NCBI GenBank assembly: GCA_942493115.1
Contig: OW818678.1
Span: 1 to 64,000, forward strand
From: Pararheinheimera sp030824435
Lineage (GTDB): Bacteria; Pseudomonadota; Gammaproteobacteria; Enterobacterales; Alteromonadaceae
Direction: 5' to 3'
DNA length: 64,000 nucleotides
Shown piece after piece: positions 1 to 8,186 of the stretch. A program made the translations under genes and the position numbers. Under the pieces are notes generated by a model. The model saw only the letters and a list, made by a program, of their open reading frames with translations, searched no databases and had not been told where the DNA came from. Within the stretch, counting starts at the first letter, position 1; each line of letters opens with the position of its first letter.

Positions 1-53
1 TTGGCACAACATTTTAAGCACGACAGAGGAGACGGCTTGTTGGCCTTAAAATA

Positions 54-1121
54 TCAAAGCTGATAACTAATGTGCTGATGGAAACGCACTATTAAATCGT
101 CTTTGGCTGGGTCTAAATTCAGCTGTTGTGCCAGCATTTTTAACGCCTGCTCCACCTGATTCATAAAACGGCCATAACCAAATTCGCTATTGTCGTCCTG
201 GCCGGCAATCAACAATAAATGGGCGGTTTCAACCCGCTGATCGGCTTGCCAGTGACTGAATACCTGAGGTTTTGGTGAAGTTAAATCAAAACTCAGCATA
301 TGCAGTTCCTGGCTGCGTTTTTGTTTATCAATCTGACTGCTGCGCACCAGCGGTGTACTGCCGTCAGCCACCAACGCCAGTCGGGTCAGGTGTTGTGCCG
401 TGGCACAACTAATTAAACGTTGTTCCAGTTGCTGGTAAAGTTCAGTGTAAGGTGCACTTTGGCCGGAGCTTTGCAGTTGTTTGACCAACTGCTGACTCAG
501 CGGCAAAGTGGCTGCGGCATAAGTCATGGCTTGATGTTCAGTAGGGATTTGCAAATCACGGGCCTGATAACGGGCTGAAATAGAACGTAATTTATAACCA
601 AAGCTGCTGTCGCAACCTTTAGCACGGGCAAATAAATCATAAGATAAATGCTGGTGGTCACGGATTTTCAGTGGCACTGCAACAGGTAGTGCGGCTTTAA
701 AATCCTGCAACACCGCTTTGACCTGACGGTGAAATTCAGCCGCCTGATTACGTATTTCAGTGCCAGTTGCCAGACACAATAAACTGATTTTACGGGCGCG
801 ATAATTTGGGTCGAAATAACTGTGCTGGGCTTCGTGATAAGCCGGATTATAAAAAAACAACATCTGATCGGCAGTCTGAAAATGAAAAGCTTCAGTATGA
901 AAACGCACCACCGGCAGTTTATCGTTGGCAATAAAATGCACATTACGTAAACCGGCTTTTTCAGCCAGTTGGAAAAACTGCTGACTCAGTTGTTGATAAC
1001 AACTCTGGGTATCGGCATAACAAGCAAAAAAGCCTTCGCTTAGTTGCAGTTCGGCCAGAATGTACTGGTTATCTTTAGCTGTGTCCGGAATATAGACTTT
1101 ATGTTGGGTGCTGATAGCCAT
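54..1121 (-). CDS. DUF3083-like conserved protein of unknown function
   Basis: A 355-residue soluble protein without signal peptide or membrane segment. Its opening (HKVYIPDTAKDNQYILAE) and the block around FIANDKLPVVRFHTEAF resemble, from memory, the DUF3083 family of Shewanella and relatives, which has about this length and no known function. The start is supported by an AAGGAA ribosome binding site on the minus strand a few bases before the ATG. No catalytic motif is recognisable. It stands alone: the 215 bases upstream hold only a hexanucleotide repeat, and what follows beyond base 54 is cut by the window. I am confident it is a real gene, less so of the family name. Confidence 0.75.
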   Translation of the reverse strand: MAISTQHKVYIPDTAKDNQYILAELQLSEGFFACYADTQSCYQQLSQQFFQLAEKAGLRNVHFIANDKLPVVRFHTEAFHFQTADQMLFFYNPAYHEAQHSYFDPNYRARKISLLCLATGTEIRNQAAEFHRQVKAVLQDFKAALPVAVPLKIRDHQHLSYDLFARAKGCDSSFGYKLRSISARYQARDLQIPTEHQAMTYAAATLPLSQQLVKQLQSSGQSAPYTELYQQLEQRLISCATAQHLTRLALVADGSTPLVRSSQIDKQKRSQELHMLSFDLTSPKPQVFSHWQADQRVETAHLLLIAGQDDNSEFGYGRFMNQVEQALKMLAQQLNLDPAKDDLIVRFHQHISYQL

Positions 1122-1203
1122 CAGAATTTCCTTGTAGATGCTTTATCGACGGCGCCATTCTAGTCGCACTGACTGGCGCAAACTTTGTTCCAGCGCAAGC
1201 TTT

Positions 1204-1233
1204 ATCCTGATCCTGATCCTGATCCTGATCCTG
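1204..1233. repeat. ATCCTG hexanucleotide tandem repeat, five copies
   Basis: Five perfect head-to-tail copies of ATCCTG lie in the gap between the DUF3083-like gene and the small gene on the other strand. No credible gene covers it. Such short arrays can change copy number by replication slippage. Confidence 0.9.
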
Positions 1234-1336
1234 TGCTGTGACGCTGAGCTTAATTTGTGCAGATTGCAGTGGCATGGCAAAATCCGGCAAAGATAAAAAA
1301 GCCGGACATGGATCTGTAGTTTTAAGGGCAGTGACA

Positions 1337-1636
1337 ATGAATAAAAGTGTATTTTTATAGCAGGCAAAAGCACAATTTTTAGATATTTTTCAAAAGAAAA
1401 AAGCCAAAACCAATGTGACAGTGGAAAAACACCGTGCTGAAGGTTTTTTATATGCCGGCGAATTATTGGGGCTGACCGATAAAACTGAATTACAGCAGTT
1501 GATGGCCGACGCTCATCTGGAAGTGTTTGGTTATGCGCTGAGTGAACGGTTGGATTATCAGCAACAACGTAAAGCTGCTTTAGCCGATGAACAATTTCAG
1601 TATTTTGCTGAACCTGCGATTTCACGCCGGCGTTAA
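1337..1636 (+). pseudogene. Small conserved-looking gene interrupted by an in-frame TAG at codon 8
   Basis: An ATG at 1337, preceded at good distance by AAGGG, opens a frame that reads MNKSVFL, then TAG at 1358-1360, and then continues open in the same frame to the TAA at 1634-1636. The continuation starts QAKAQFLDIFQKKKAKTN and runs on through a plausible soluble protein ending in SRRR. The longest uninterrupted alternative starts at GTG 1415 (73 residues), but that codon has no ribosome binding site. The simplest reading is a gene of about 99 codons inactivated, or shortened at its start, by one point mutation. A strong terminator follows directly. I do not recognise the family. Confidence 0.6.
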
Positions 1637-1664
1637 CTTTCGCTGGCAATACTACTGAACAGTA

Positions 1665-1694
1665 AAAGGCTGGTTTGCAAAACCAGCCTTTTTT
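1665..1694 (+). terminator. Rho-independent terminator
   Basis: A perfect 12-bp stem (AAAGGCTGGTTT paired with AAACCAGCCTTT) with a GCA loop is followed by a T run. It ends the small interrupted gene at 1337-1636. Confidence 0.85.
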
Positions 1695-1723
1695 ATTGGC
1701 ACTGATCTTTTCCCCAAATGTAT

Positions 1724-1750
1724 AACCACCTCCTATGGAGGTGGTTTTTT
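1724..1750 (+). terminator. Second Rho-independent terminator in tandem
   Basis: AACCACCTCC and GGAGGTGGTT form a 10-bp stem around a TAT loop, followed by TTTT. It lies 30 bases after the first terminator and insulates the converging ndh gene. Confidence 0.8.
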
Positions 1751-1784
1751 ACTGGAGCAGTGTGACAGTGCAGTTTTAATGCGT

Positions 1785-3080
1785 TTAGTGCAGTTTTAAC
1801 CTTGGCCGGATAATTTTATTAATACGGCCTATCACCGAAATCATGATAGTGCGCAGCCAGCCATGCAAAGCTACCTGATGCATACGGTACAACGAAATAT
1901 ACGCCATCCGGGCAATACGGCCTTCAATCATCATAGCGCCGCCCACCAGATTACCCATCAGGCTACCCACGGTGCCAAAGCGACTCAGTGATATCAACGA
2001 GCCGTGATCCCGATAATGATATTGCTGCTGAGGTTTGCCATTAACAGCGGCAATCAGGTTTTTCGCAACCAGTTCAGCCATCTGATGCGCTGATTGAGCG
2101 CGCGGTGGCACCCATTTGTTATCGGGCAAAGGGCAACCGGCACAATCACCAATCACGTAAATTTGCGAGTCACGGGTGGTTTGCAAAGTCGGCAGCACCA
2201 ACAACTGATTGATGCGGTTATTTTCAAGCCCCGCCAAATCGTTTAAAAAGTCCGGCGCTTTAATACCGGCAGCCCACACCATCAACTCGCTGTCCAGATG
2301 TTCATCACCAAGCTGCAAACCTTGTTCGTCGGCTGCGGTGACCTTGGTGGACACCCGCACATCCACCCCCAGCTTTTGCAGCTCTTTATGGGCGGCAGCA
2401 GCAATACGCTCTGGTAAAGCCGGCAGAATACGTGGGCCTGCTTCAATGACACTGATTTTCAACCGGTCGCGTTTCATATCGCTAAAACCGTATAAATTCA
2501 GCTCAGCGGCGGCGTGGTGCAGCTCTGCCGCCAGTTCAACACCGGTAGCACCAGCACCAACAATGGCAATATTCAGATTGTCTTTCGGGTGGCCAGGTGA
2601 ATTGAGTTTTAAATAAGCTTCCAGCAAACGGCGGTGAAACCGTTTTGCTTGGGTTGGGCTGTCCAGGAAAATACAGTTTTCTACTACACCAGGGGTGCCA
2701 AAATGGTTTGAGACACTGCCAATCGCCAGTACCAGATAGTCGTAACTCAGACGACGCTCAGATAAAATTTCTTCGCCATTTTCGTCATATAAAGGCGCCA
2801 GAATAATTTGCCGCTGCTCGCGTTCCAGCCCTGTCATAGTGCCAAGCTGAAAATCAAATCCATGTGCAGCAGCGTGGGCGCGGTAAGTCACCTGGTCGAT
2901 ATCAACGTCCAAAGTGCCTGTTGCCACTTCATGTAACAAAGGTTTCCAGATATGGGTGGGATTGCGGTCTACCAGCGTGATGTCAGCTTTGCCTTTGCGG
3001 CCAAGTTTATTGCCGATGCGGGTGGCCAGTTCTAAACCGCCGGCGCCGCCGCCGATAATGACGATACGTGCAAGTGCCAT
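1785..3080 (-). CDS. ndh: NADH dehydrogenase, type II (non-proton-pumping)
   Basis: Single-subunit flavoprotein that passes electrons from NADH to quinone at the inner face of the cytoplasmic membrane without pumping protons. It is 431 residues long, the usual size. The FAD-binding Rossmann motif GGGAGG is at residues 10-15 and the NADH-binding motif GAGATG at about 175-180. A second FAD contact, IYVIGDC, is near 307-313. The C-terminal 60 residues are hydrophobic and basic (GRIARMAYISLYRMHQ), as expected for membrane attachment in NDH-2. It is a single gene with its own promoter. The oxidase locus at 26-34 kb encodes another part of the same respiratory chain. Confidence 0.95.
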   Translation of the reverse strand: MALARIVIIGGGAGGLELATRIGNKLGRKGKADITLVDRNPTHIWKPLLHEVATGTLDVDIDQVTYRAHAAAHGFDFQLGTMTGLEREQRQIILAPLYDENGEEILSERRLSYDYLVLAIGSVSNHFGTPGVVENCIFLDSPTQAKRFHRRLLEAYLKLNSPGHPKDNLNIAIVGAGATGVELAAELHHAAAELNLYGFSDMKRDRLKISVIEAGPRILPALPERIAAAAHKELQKLGVDVRVSTKVTAADEQGLQLGDEHLDSELMVWAAGIKAPDFLNDLAGLENNRINQLLVLPTLQTTRDSQIYVIGDCAGCPLPDNKWVPPRAQSAHQMAELVAKNLIAAVNGKPQQQYHYRDHGSLISLSRFGTVGSLMGNLVGGAMMIEGRIARMAYISLYRMHQVALHGWLRTIMISVIGRINKIIRPRLKLH

Positions 3081-3211
3081 AGTGTTGTTACCAATTTTAG
3101 AAAAGAATTTGGTACAGGCGCAGGAACGGCTTTTTTAACTGCGCTAATGCCAGGTAGGCAACAGCGGGTTCCTGAGACCAGCCGCCAGAGCGGCAAGTGA
3201 AATTGCGCGGC

Positions 3212-3217
3212 ATTATA
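3212..3217 (-). promoter_or_regulatory. Putative -10 element for ndh
   Basis: The minus strand reads GCGTATAATG here, a perfect TATAAT about 130 bases before the ndh start. No good -35 hexamer lies at 17 bases; ATGACA occurs at 15. The remaining 264-base gap between rho and ndh shows no gene. Confidence 0.4.
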
Positions 3218-3311
3218 CGCCTGAAATAACTTTGTCATCAGCCAATTTATAATTTTTATGCCGTATTGTTGCGACCTGATACCGGCAGCAATAACACTGG
3301 ATTGACGGCAT

Positions 3312-3340
3312 AAAAAAACCGGCGACGAGGCCGGTTTTTT
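3312..3340 (-). terminator. Terminator of rho
   Basis: An 11-bp stem (AAAAAACCGGC with GCCGGTTTTTT, allowing the closing C-G pair) and a six-base loop give a hairpin flanked by A and T runs. On the minus strand it follows the rho stop codon by a few bases. Confidence 0.85.
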
Positions 3341-3344
3341 CTGA

Positions 3345-4613
3345 TCAGCTATTTTTTTGCCGTTTCATTGATTCGAAAAATTCGTCGTTGGTTTTGGTCA
3401 TCGACAATTTATCGATCAGGAATTCCATACAATCGGTTTCATCCATAGGATTGAGGATTTTGCGTAAAATCCACATTTTTTGCAGCTCTTCCGATGAAGC
3501 CAGCAATTCTTCGCGACGGGTACCGGAACGGTTAAAGTCAATGGCAGGGAAGACACGGCGTTCAGCAATTTTACGTGACAGGTGCAGTTCCATATTACCT
3601 GTACCTTTAAATTCTTCGTAAATCACTTCGTCCATTTTTGAACCAGTGTCAACCAGCGCAGTGGCGATAATGGTTAAGCTACCACCTTCTTCCACATTAC
3701 GGGCTGCACCAAAAAAGCGTTTTGGTTTGTGTAATGCGTTGGCGTCAACACCACCTGTTAATACCTTGCCTGAACTTGGGATCACAGTGTTGTAAGCACG
3801 GGCTAAACGGGTGATAGAGTCGAGCAGAATAATGACGTCTTTTTTGTGTTCAACCAAACGTTTGGCTTTTTCAATCACCATTTCGGCAACCTGGACGTGA
3901 CGGCTGGCTGGTTCGTCGAAGGTAGAAGCAACCACTTCACCTTTCACCATACGTTGCATCTCGGTCACTTCTTCCGGACGCTCGTCAATCAGCAATACCA
4001 TCAACACACATTCAGGGTAATTGGCGGCGATAGACTGGGCGATGTTCTGCAGCAAAATGGTTTTACCGGCTTTTGGAGGTGCAACAATCAAACCGCGTTG
4101 GCCACGACCAATAGGTGAAGCTAAATCCAGTACACGGGCGGTGATGTCTTCTTTACTGCCGTTACCACGTTCCATCCGCAGCCGTGAATTGGCATGCAGC
4201 GGTGTTAAGTTTTCAAACAGAATTTTGTTACGGGCTTGCTCAGGGCGGCCGAAGTTTACTTCGTTCACTTTCAGCAGCGCAAAATAACGTTCGCCTTCTT
4301 TTGGCGGACGGATCAGGCCAGAGATGCTGTCACCGGTACGCAGGTTAAAGCGTCGGATCTGGCTTGGCGACACATAAATGTCATCCGGGCCTGCTAAATA
4401 AGAACTGTCTGAAGAGCGCAGAAAGCCAAATCCGTCGGCCAGAATTTCGACAACACCGTCGCCGTAAATTTCTTCACCGTTTTTCGCGTGTGATTTTAAG
4501 ATGGCGAAAATAATATCTTGCTTACGCAGACGGGCCATGTTTTCCAGGCCCATGGACTCAGCCAGATCAACCAGCTCGTTAATCGGCTTCAGCTTCAGTT
4601 CGGTTAAATGCAT
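3345..4613 (-). CDS. rho: Transcription termination factor Rho
   Basis: Hexameric RNA-dependent ATPase and helicase that ends transcription at Rho-dependent sites. The protein is 422 residues from the chosen start MHLTEL, which aligns with the E. coli start MNLTEL; an upstream ATG would add 17 residues with no family support. The N-terminal RNA-binding domain carries GFGFLRS (about 61-67) and the primary RNA site. The Walker A motif APPKAGKT is at about 178-185, followed by LLIDERPEEV and the Q/R-loop region. Near identity to E. coli Rho throughout makes the assignment secure. It lies downstream of trxA on the same strand, with the trxA terminator between them; this trxA-rho neighbourhood is widely conserved. 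Confidence 0.98.
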   Translation of the reverse strand: MHLTELKLKPINELVDLAESMGLENMARLRKQDIIFAILKSHAKNGEEIYGDGVVEILADGFGFLRSSDSSYLAGPDDIYVSPSQIRRFNLRTGDSISGLIRPPKEGERYFALLKVNEVNFGRPEQARNKILFENLTPLHANSRLRMERGNGSKEDITARVLDLASPIGRGQRGLIVAPPKAGKTILLQNIAQSIAANYPECVLMVLLIDERPEEVTEMQRMVKGEVVASTFDEPASRHVQVAEMVIEKAKRLVEHKKDVIILLDSITRLARAYNTVIPSSGKVLTGGVDANALHKPKRFFGAARNVEEGGSLTIIATALVDTGSKMDEVIYEEFKGTGNMELHLSRKIAERRVFPAIDFNRSGTRREELLASSEELQKMWILRKILNPMDETDCMEFLIDKLSMTKTNDEFFESMKRQKNS

Positions 4614-4763
4614 ATTGATGGGTTCTTGTGTATCAAAACAGAAAGATAGCTTTTCGCTGAGCAATTGGGTTTGGAAATGAATTAGTCAACGAACAAGCGG
4701 GTTATTAGAGAAGTTGCTGAGCTACACCATAGCAGGATAAGTTTTGGCCGTCCAGCAGGGCCA

Positions 4764-4791
4764 TAAAAAAAGGCGTACAAAATATACGCCT
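4764..4791 (-). terminator. Terminator of trxA
   Basis: On the minus strand AGGCGTA and TACGCCT form the stem and are followed by a run of seven T residues. It lies 24 bases after the trxA stop. Confidence 0.8.
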
Positions 4792-4814
4792 GATTTTGCC
4801 TGTGCTGATTAAGC

Positions 4815-5141
4815 TCAGATATTGCTGTCCAGAAACTCTTTCAGCTGAGTTTTTGACAAAGCGCCTACTTTAGTGGCTGCAACCTGGCCGTTTTTAAACA
4901 GCAGCAGCGTTGGAATACCACGGATACCAAATTTTGGTGGTGTGCCTGGGTTGTGGTCGATATTCACTTTAGCAACAGTGACTTTACCGGCGTATTCTTT
5001 GGCCACGTCGTCCAGAATTGGCGCGATCATTTTGCATGGACCACACCATTCAGCCCAGAAATCTACCAACACAGGGCTGGCAGCTTTTAAAACATCAGCT
5101 TCAAAGCTGTCATCAGAAACCTGTAAAATATGTTCGCTCAT
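4815..5141 (-). CDS. trxA: Thioredoxin 1
   Basis: Small cytoplasmic dithiol oxidoreductase, 108 residues, the standard length. The redox motif WCGPCK places the two active cysteines at residues 33 and 36, and the cis-proline loop GIRGIPTLLLF follows near residue 75. It reduces ribonucleotide reductase, PAPS reductase and many disulfides with electrons from NADPH through thioredoxin reductase. It is divergent from rhlB, with a 185-base intergenic region that must hold both promoters, and its own terminator separates it from rho. Confidence 0.98.
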   Translation of the reverse strand: MSEHILQVSDDSFEADVLKAASPVLVDFWAEWCGPCKMIAPILDDVAKEYAGKVTVAKVNIDHNPGTPPKFGIRGIPTLLLFKNGQVAATKVGALSKTQLKEFLDSNI

Positions 5142-5326
5142 TGTACTCTCCGATAGGGCTGGGCAGGGTTACTGCATTATTCAGCTGTGTGGGTCAGTGT
5201 CGGCGATAACGGCTCAGAGAAGCTGCTCTGGCACCGCACCGCTGATGATATGGCCCGTGAAAAAACTGGCATCAATTTTATCCTGACTGTTCCTTATTGC
5301 AAGCGTAACGGTTATGCTAGCCCGGT

Positions 5327-6598
5327 ATGAATAAAACACACCTCACTCAGCATAAATTCGCCGATTTTGCATTGGCACCTCAGGTCCTTGCCGCACTTCA
5401 TGCGCAAGGTTACACTCATTGCACACCTATCCAATCTCAGTGTTTACCACTTGCATTGGCAGGTAAAGACATCGCCGGTCAGGCCCAGACCGGCACAGGG
5501 AAAACCCTGGCCTTTCTGACTGCAACCTTCCATTACCTGTTGACGCATGAACCAAAAGGTTCAGGTCAGCCGCGTGCCATTATTATGGCTCCTACGCGGG
5601 AACTGGCAGTTCAGATCCATCAGGACGCTGTTGAACTGGCAAAACATGCCGGTTTGAAGCTTGCTCTGATTTATGGGGGCGAAGGTTACGATTCTCAACG
5701 TCAGTTATTGGAAAAAGGCGCTGATATTTTAATTGGCACCACAGGCCGCCTGATCGACTACATGAAACAAGGTTTGTACGACCTGTCACAAATTCAGGTT
5801 GTAGTGCTGGATGAAGCCGATCGTATGTTCGATTTAGGCTTTATCAAAGACATCCGTTATATGTTTAACCGGATGCCCGCAGCAACAGAGCGTTTAAGTT
5901 TATTGTTCTCTGCCACTTTATCTTATAAGGTACAGGAACTGGCGTTTGAACAAATGAATCAGCCGGAACACATTCATATTGCACCAGAGCAAATGACCGG
6001 CAGCCGTATCAGTGAAGAGTTATTTTATCCGTCCAACGAACATAAAATGAAGTTGTTGCTGACGTTGATGGAAGAAGAATGGCCGGATAAAGCCATTGTT
6101 TTTGCCAACACCAAACACTGGTGTGAAGATATTTTTTCCTGGTTGGAAGCCGACGGTCATCGTGTAGGCATGCTCACAGGCGATGTCATTCAGAAAAAAC
6201 GTTTAAAAATCCTTGATGATTTCACTACTGGCAAACTGGATATTCTGGTGGCCACAGATGTTGCCGCCCGTGGTTTGCATATTCCGAAGGTCAGTCATGT
6301 GTTTAACTTTGACCTGCCGGACGACTGTGAAGACTATGTACACCGGATTGGCCGTACTGGCCGTGCCGGTGAAAGTGGTAAAGCCATCAGTTTTGCCTGT
6401 GAACGTTATGCACTGAATCTGACGGCTATTGAAGATTATATCAAACACACTATCCCGGTCAGTCAATATGACCCCTCCGCTTTATTAACGGATTTAACCC
6501 AGCCCAAGGCACGTGTTCGCCGCCGCCCTGGCCAGGCCCGCAGTGCAGGACGACCTCATCCGAATGGACCAAGACCGCAGCGCGCCAGACCACGTTAA
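5327..6598 (+). CDS. rhlB: ATP-dependent RNA helicase RhlB
   Basis: DEAD-box helicase that unwinds mRNA for RNase E/PNPase in the degradosome. The protein is 423 residues. Visible motifs are the Q motif CTPIQ (32-36), Walker A AQTGTGKT (53-60), PTREL (87-91), TTGRL (136-140), DEAD (160-163), SAT (193-195) and HRIGRTGRAG. The N-terminus MNKTHLTQHKFADFAL matches E. coli RhlB nearly residue for residue, so the start is certain. The C-terminal tail is rich in Arg and Pro, as is usual for RNA contact. It overlaps gppA by 35 bases, as part of a coupled rhlB-gppA pair also found in E. coli. Confidence 0.97.
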   Translation: MNKTHLTQHKFADFALAPQVLAALHAQGYTHCTPIQSQCLPLALAGKDIAGQAQTGTGKTLAFLTATFHYLLTHEPKGSGQPRAIIMAPTRELAVQIHQDAVELAKHAGLKLALIYGGEGYDSQRQLLEKGADILIGTTGRLIDYMKQGLYDLSQIQVVVLDEADRMFDLGFIKDIRYMFNRMPAATERLSLLFSATLSYKVQELAFEQMNQPEHIHIAPEQMTGSRISEELFYPSNEHKMKLLLTLMEEEWPDKAIVFANTKHWCEDIFSWLEADGHRVGMLTGDVIQKKRLKILDDFTTGKLDILVATDVAARGLHIPKVSHVFNFDLPDDCEDYVHRIGRTGRAGESGKAISFACERYALNLTAIEDYIKHTIPVSQYDPSALLTDLTQPKARVRRRPGQARSAGRPHPNGPRPQRARPR

Positions 6599-8108
6599 GT
6601 CAGGCGTCAGCACGCCCGCACAATCACAGCATGAAGATATTTATGCTGTGATTGATCTTGGCTCCAACAGTTTTCACATGTTAATGGTGAAAGTGGTGGG
6701 TGGCAGTGTGCAGGTGATAGGCCGGGTGAAACGTAAAGTGCGTTTGGCGGCAGGCTTAAACGACAGTCTGGTGCTGAGCAAAAAAGCCATGACCCGCGGC
6801 TGGGAATGCCTGGCACTTTTTGCCGAACGTTTGCAGGACATCCCATCACAAAATATCCGTATTGTTGGCACCGCCACTTTGCGTCTGGCACGTAATGTCA
6901 GAACTTTCCTGAATGAAGCCGAAAAAATTCTTGGCCATCACATCGACATTATCAGTGGGGAAGAAGAAGCCAGGCTGATTTATCTCGGCGTTGCCCATAC
7001 TTCCAGTTGTGAAGCCAACAGGTTAGTGATTGATATTGGCGGCGCTTCCACTGAAATGGTGGTGGGTAGTGGTTTTTCGCCTTTGCTGCTTGCCAGCCTG
7101 AATATGGGTTGTGTCACTTATCTCGACCGTTATTTTGCCGATGGTTTATTAACCGAAGACAATTTTAACGCTGCTATAGCAGCTGCCGAGCAGGAACTGG
7201 ATAACATAGCCCAGTCATTTCTGGCCGCTGGCTGGCAAATTTCGGTTGGGGCTTCAGGCACAGTGCAGGCGATGCAGGAGATTCTGGTGGCACAAGGCCA
7301 GGATGAAGTGATCACCCTTGTCAGACTGGAAAGCATTATGCAGCAGGCGCTGGTCTGTGGTCAGCTGGAGCATTTAAGCCTGGTGGGGCTGGCACAAGAA
7401 CGTAAACAGGTATTCCCTTCAGGTCTTGCCATTTTAATAGCGTTATTTCGCAAATTACATATTCCAGGCATGACACTTTCCGGCGGTGCGCTGCGTGAAG
7501 GTGTGTTGTACGGCATGCTGCCACAACTGCAACACACAGATGTGCGTAACAGAACCATCGCCAGTTTAATGGTGCGTTATTACATTGATGAACAACACGC
7601 CAATCGGGTGGCTGATATGGCTCTGCAACTGGCCTATCAGTTACAGACACAGTGGCAGCTCAGTAAATTTGAAGGCCTGAGTATGCTCAAATCCGGCGCT
7701 TTGTTGCATGAGCTCGGCCTGCTGATTGAATACAAAAACCACCATCATCATGGTGCTTATATTATCAGCCACACCGAATTACCTGGTTTTACCCGGGCCC
7801 AGCAACAATTGCTGATGGCGTTGGTTTATAACCATAGGGCTGATATCAACCGCGAAATTATTGCCCGCCAGACCATGACCTCGGTGCTGCTGGCAGTGCG
7901 CCTGACCCGTTTATTACGTCTTGCCGTAGTCTTATCGATGCGCCGCCGTCATGAAGTATTGCCTGAAGTGCAGATCAGTGCTCAAGCCGAAAGTCTGACT
8001 TTAACTCTGCCCAAAGGCTGGCTGGAACAACATCCGTTAATGCGGGCTGAGCTGGAACAGGAAGTGGCTTATCAGCAGCAAGCCGGTTGGTTATTGCAAC
8101 TGAAGTAA
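6564..8108 (+). CDS. gppA: Exopolyphosphatase / guanosine pentaphosphate phosphohydrolase
   Basis: Removes the 5' phosphate from pppGpp to give ppGpp and can degrade inorganic polyphosphate, so it tunes the stringent response. The protein is 514 residues from ATG 6564. The ASKHA ATPase-like fold is shown by YAVIDLGSNSFHML at about 28-41, GEEEARLIY and DIGGASTE. A C-terminal HD-like helical domain carries LHELGL. The family usually begins about 8 residues before the IDLGSNS block; here the only in-frame start is ATG 6564, giving a longer tail that overlaps the rhlB 3' end. An ATG further upstream (6513) is possible but lies deeper in rhlB. Confidence 0.93.
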   Translation: MDQDRSAPDHVKSGVSTPAQSQHEDIYAVIDLGSNSFHMLMVKVVGGSVQVIGRVKRKVRLAAGLNDSLVLSKKAMTRGWECLALFAERLQDIPSQNIRIVGTATLRLARNVRTFLNEAEKILGHHIDIISGEEEARLIYLGVAHTSSCEANRLVIDIGGASTEMVVGSGFSPLLLASLNMGCVTYLDRYFADGLLTEDNFNAAIAAAEQELDNIAQSFLAAGWQISVGASGTVQAMQEILVAQGQDEVITLVRLESIMQQALVCGQLEHLSLVGLAQERKQVFPSGLAILIALFRKLHIPGMTLSGGALREGVLYGMLPQLQHTDVRNRTIASLMVRYYIDEQHANRVADMALQLAYQLQTQWQLSKFEGLSMLKSGALLHELGLLIEYKNHHHHGAYIISHTELPGFTRAQQQLLMALVYNHRADINREIIARQTMTSVLLAVRLTRLLRLAVVLSMRRRHEVLPEVQISAQAESLTLTLPKGWLEQHPLMRAELEQEVAYQQQAGWLLQLK

Positions 8109-8116
8109 TGTTGCAA

Positions 8117-8143
8117 TAAAAAAGCGCCTGATGGCGCTTTTTT
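8117..8143. terminator. Bidirectional terminator between gppA and hemB
   Basis: AAAAAAGCGCC and GGCGCTTTTTT form a perfect 11-bp stem with a TGAT loop. A and T runs on both sides make it functional for the converging gppA and hemB genes. Confidence 0.9.
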
Positions 8144-8186
8144 ATTGATCTTTTTCAACAGTTTTTTTGCATTGGCAAAGACGGCG

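Noticed and set aside
1..53. Possible end of a gene at the left edge
   Set aside because: Fifty-three bases without a clear stop or hairpin are too little to support a call.
1143..1649. Long minus-strand ORF (168 codons) opposite the interrupted small gene
   Set aside because: It is rich in His, Arg and Leu without folded-protein character, includes the ATCCTG repeat as an Arg-Ile stretch, and no ribosome binding site supports it; it is the antisense shadow of the plus-strand gene.
7336..7650. Minus-strand ORF inside gppA
   Set aside because: Antisense frame of a clearly coding gene, with Cys/His/Pro-rich composition and no family resemblance.
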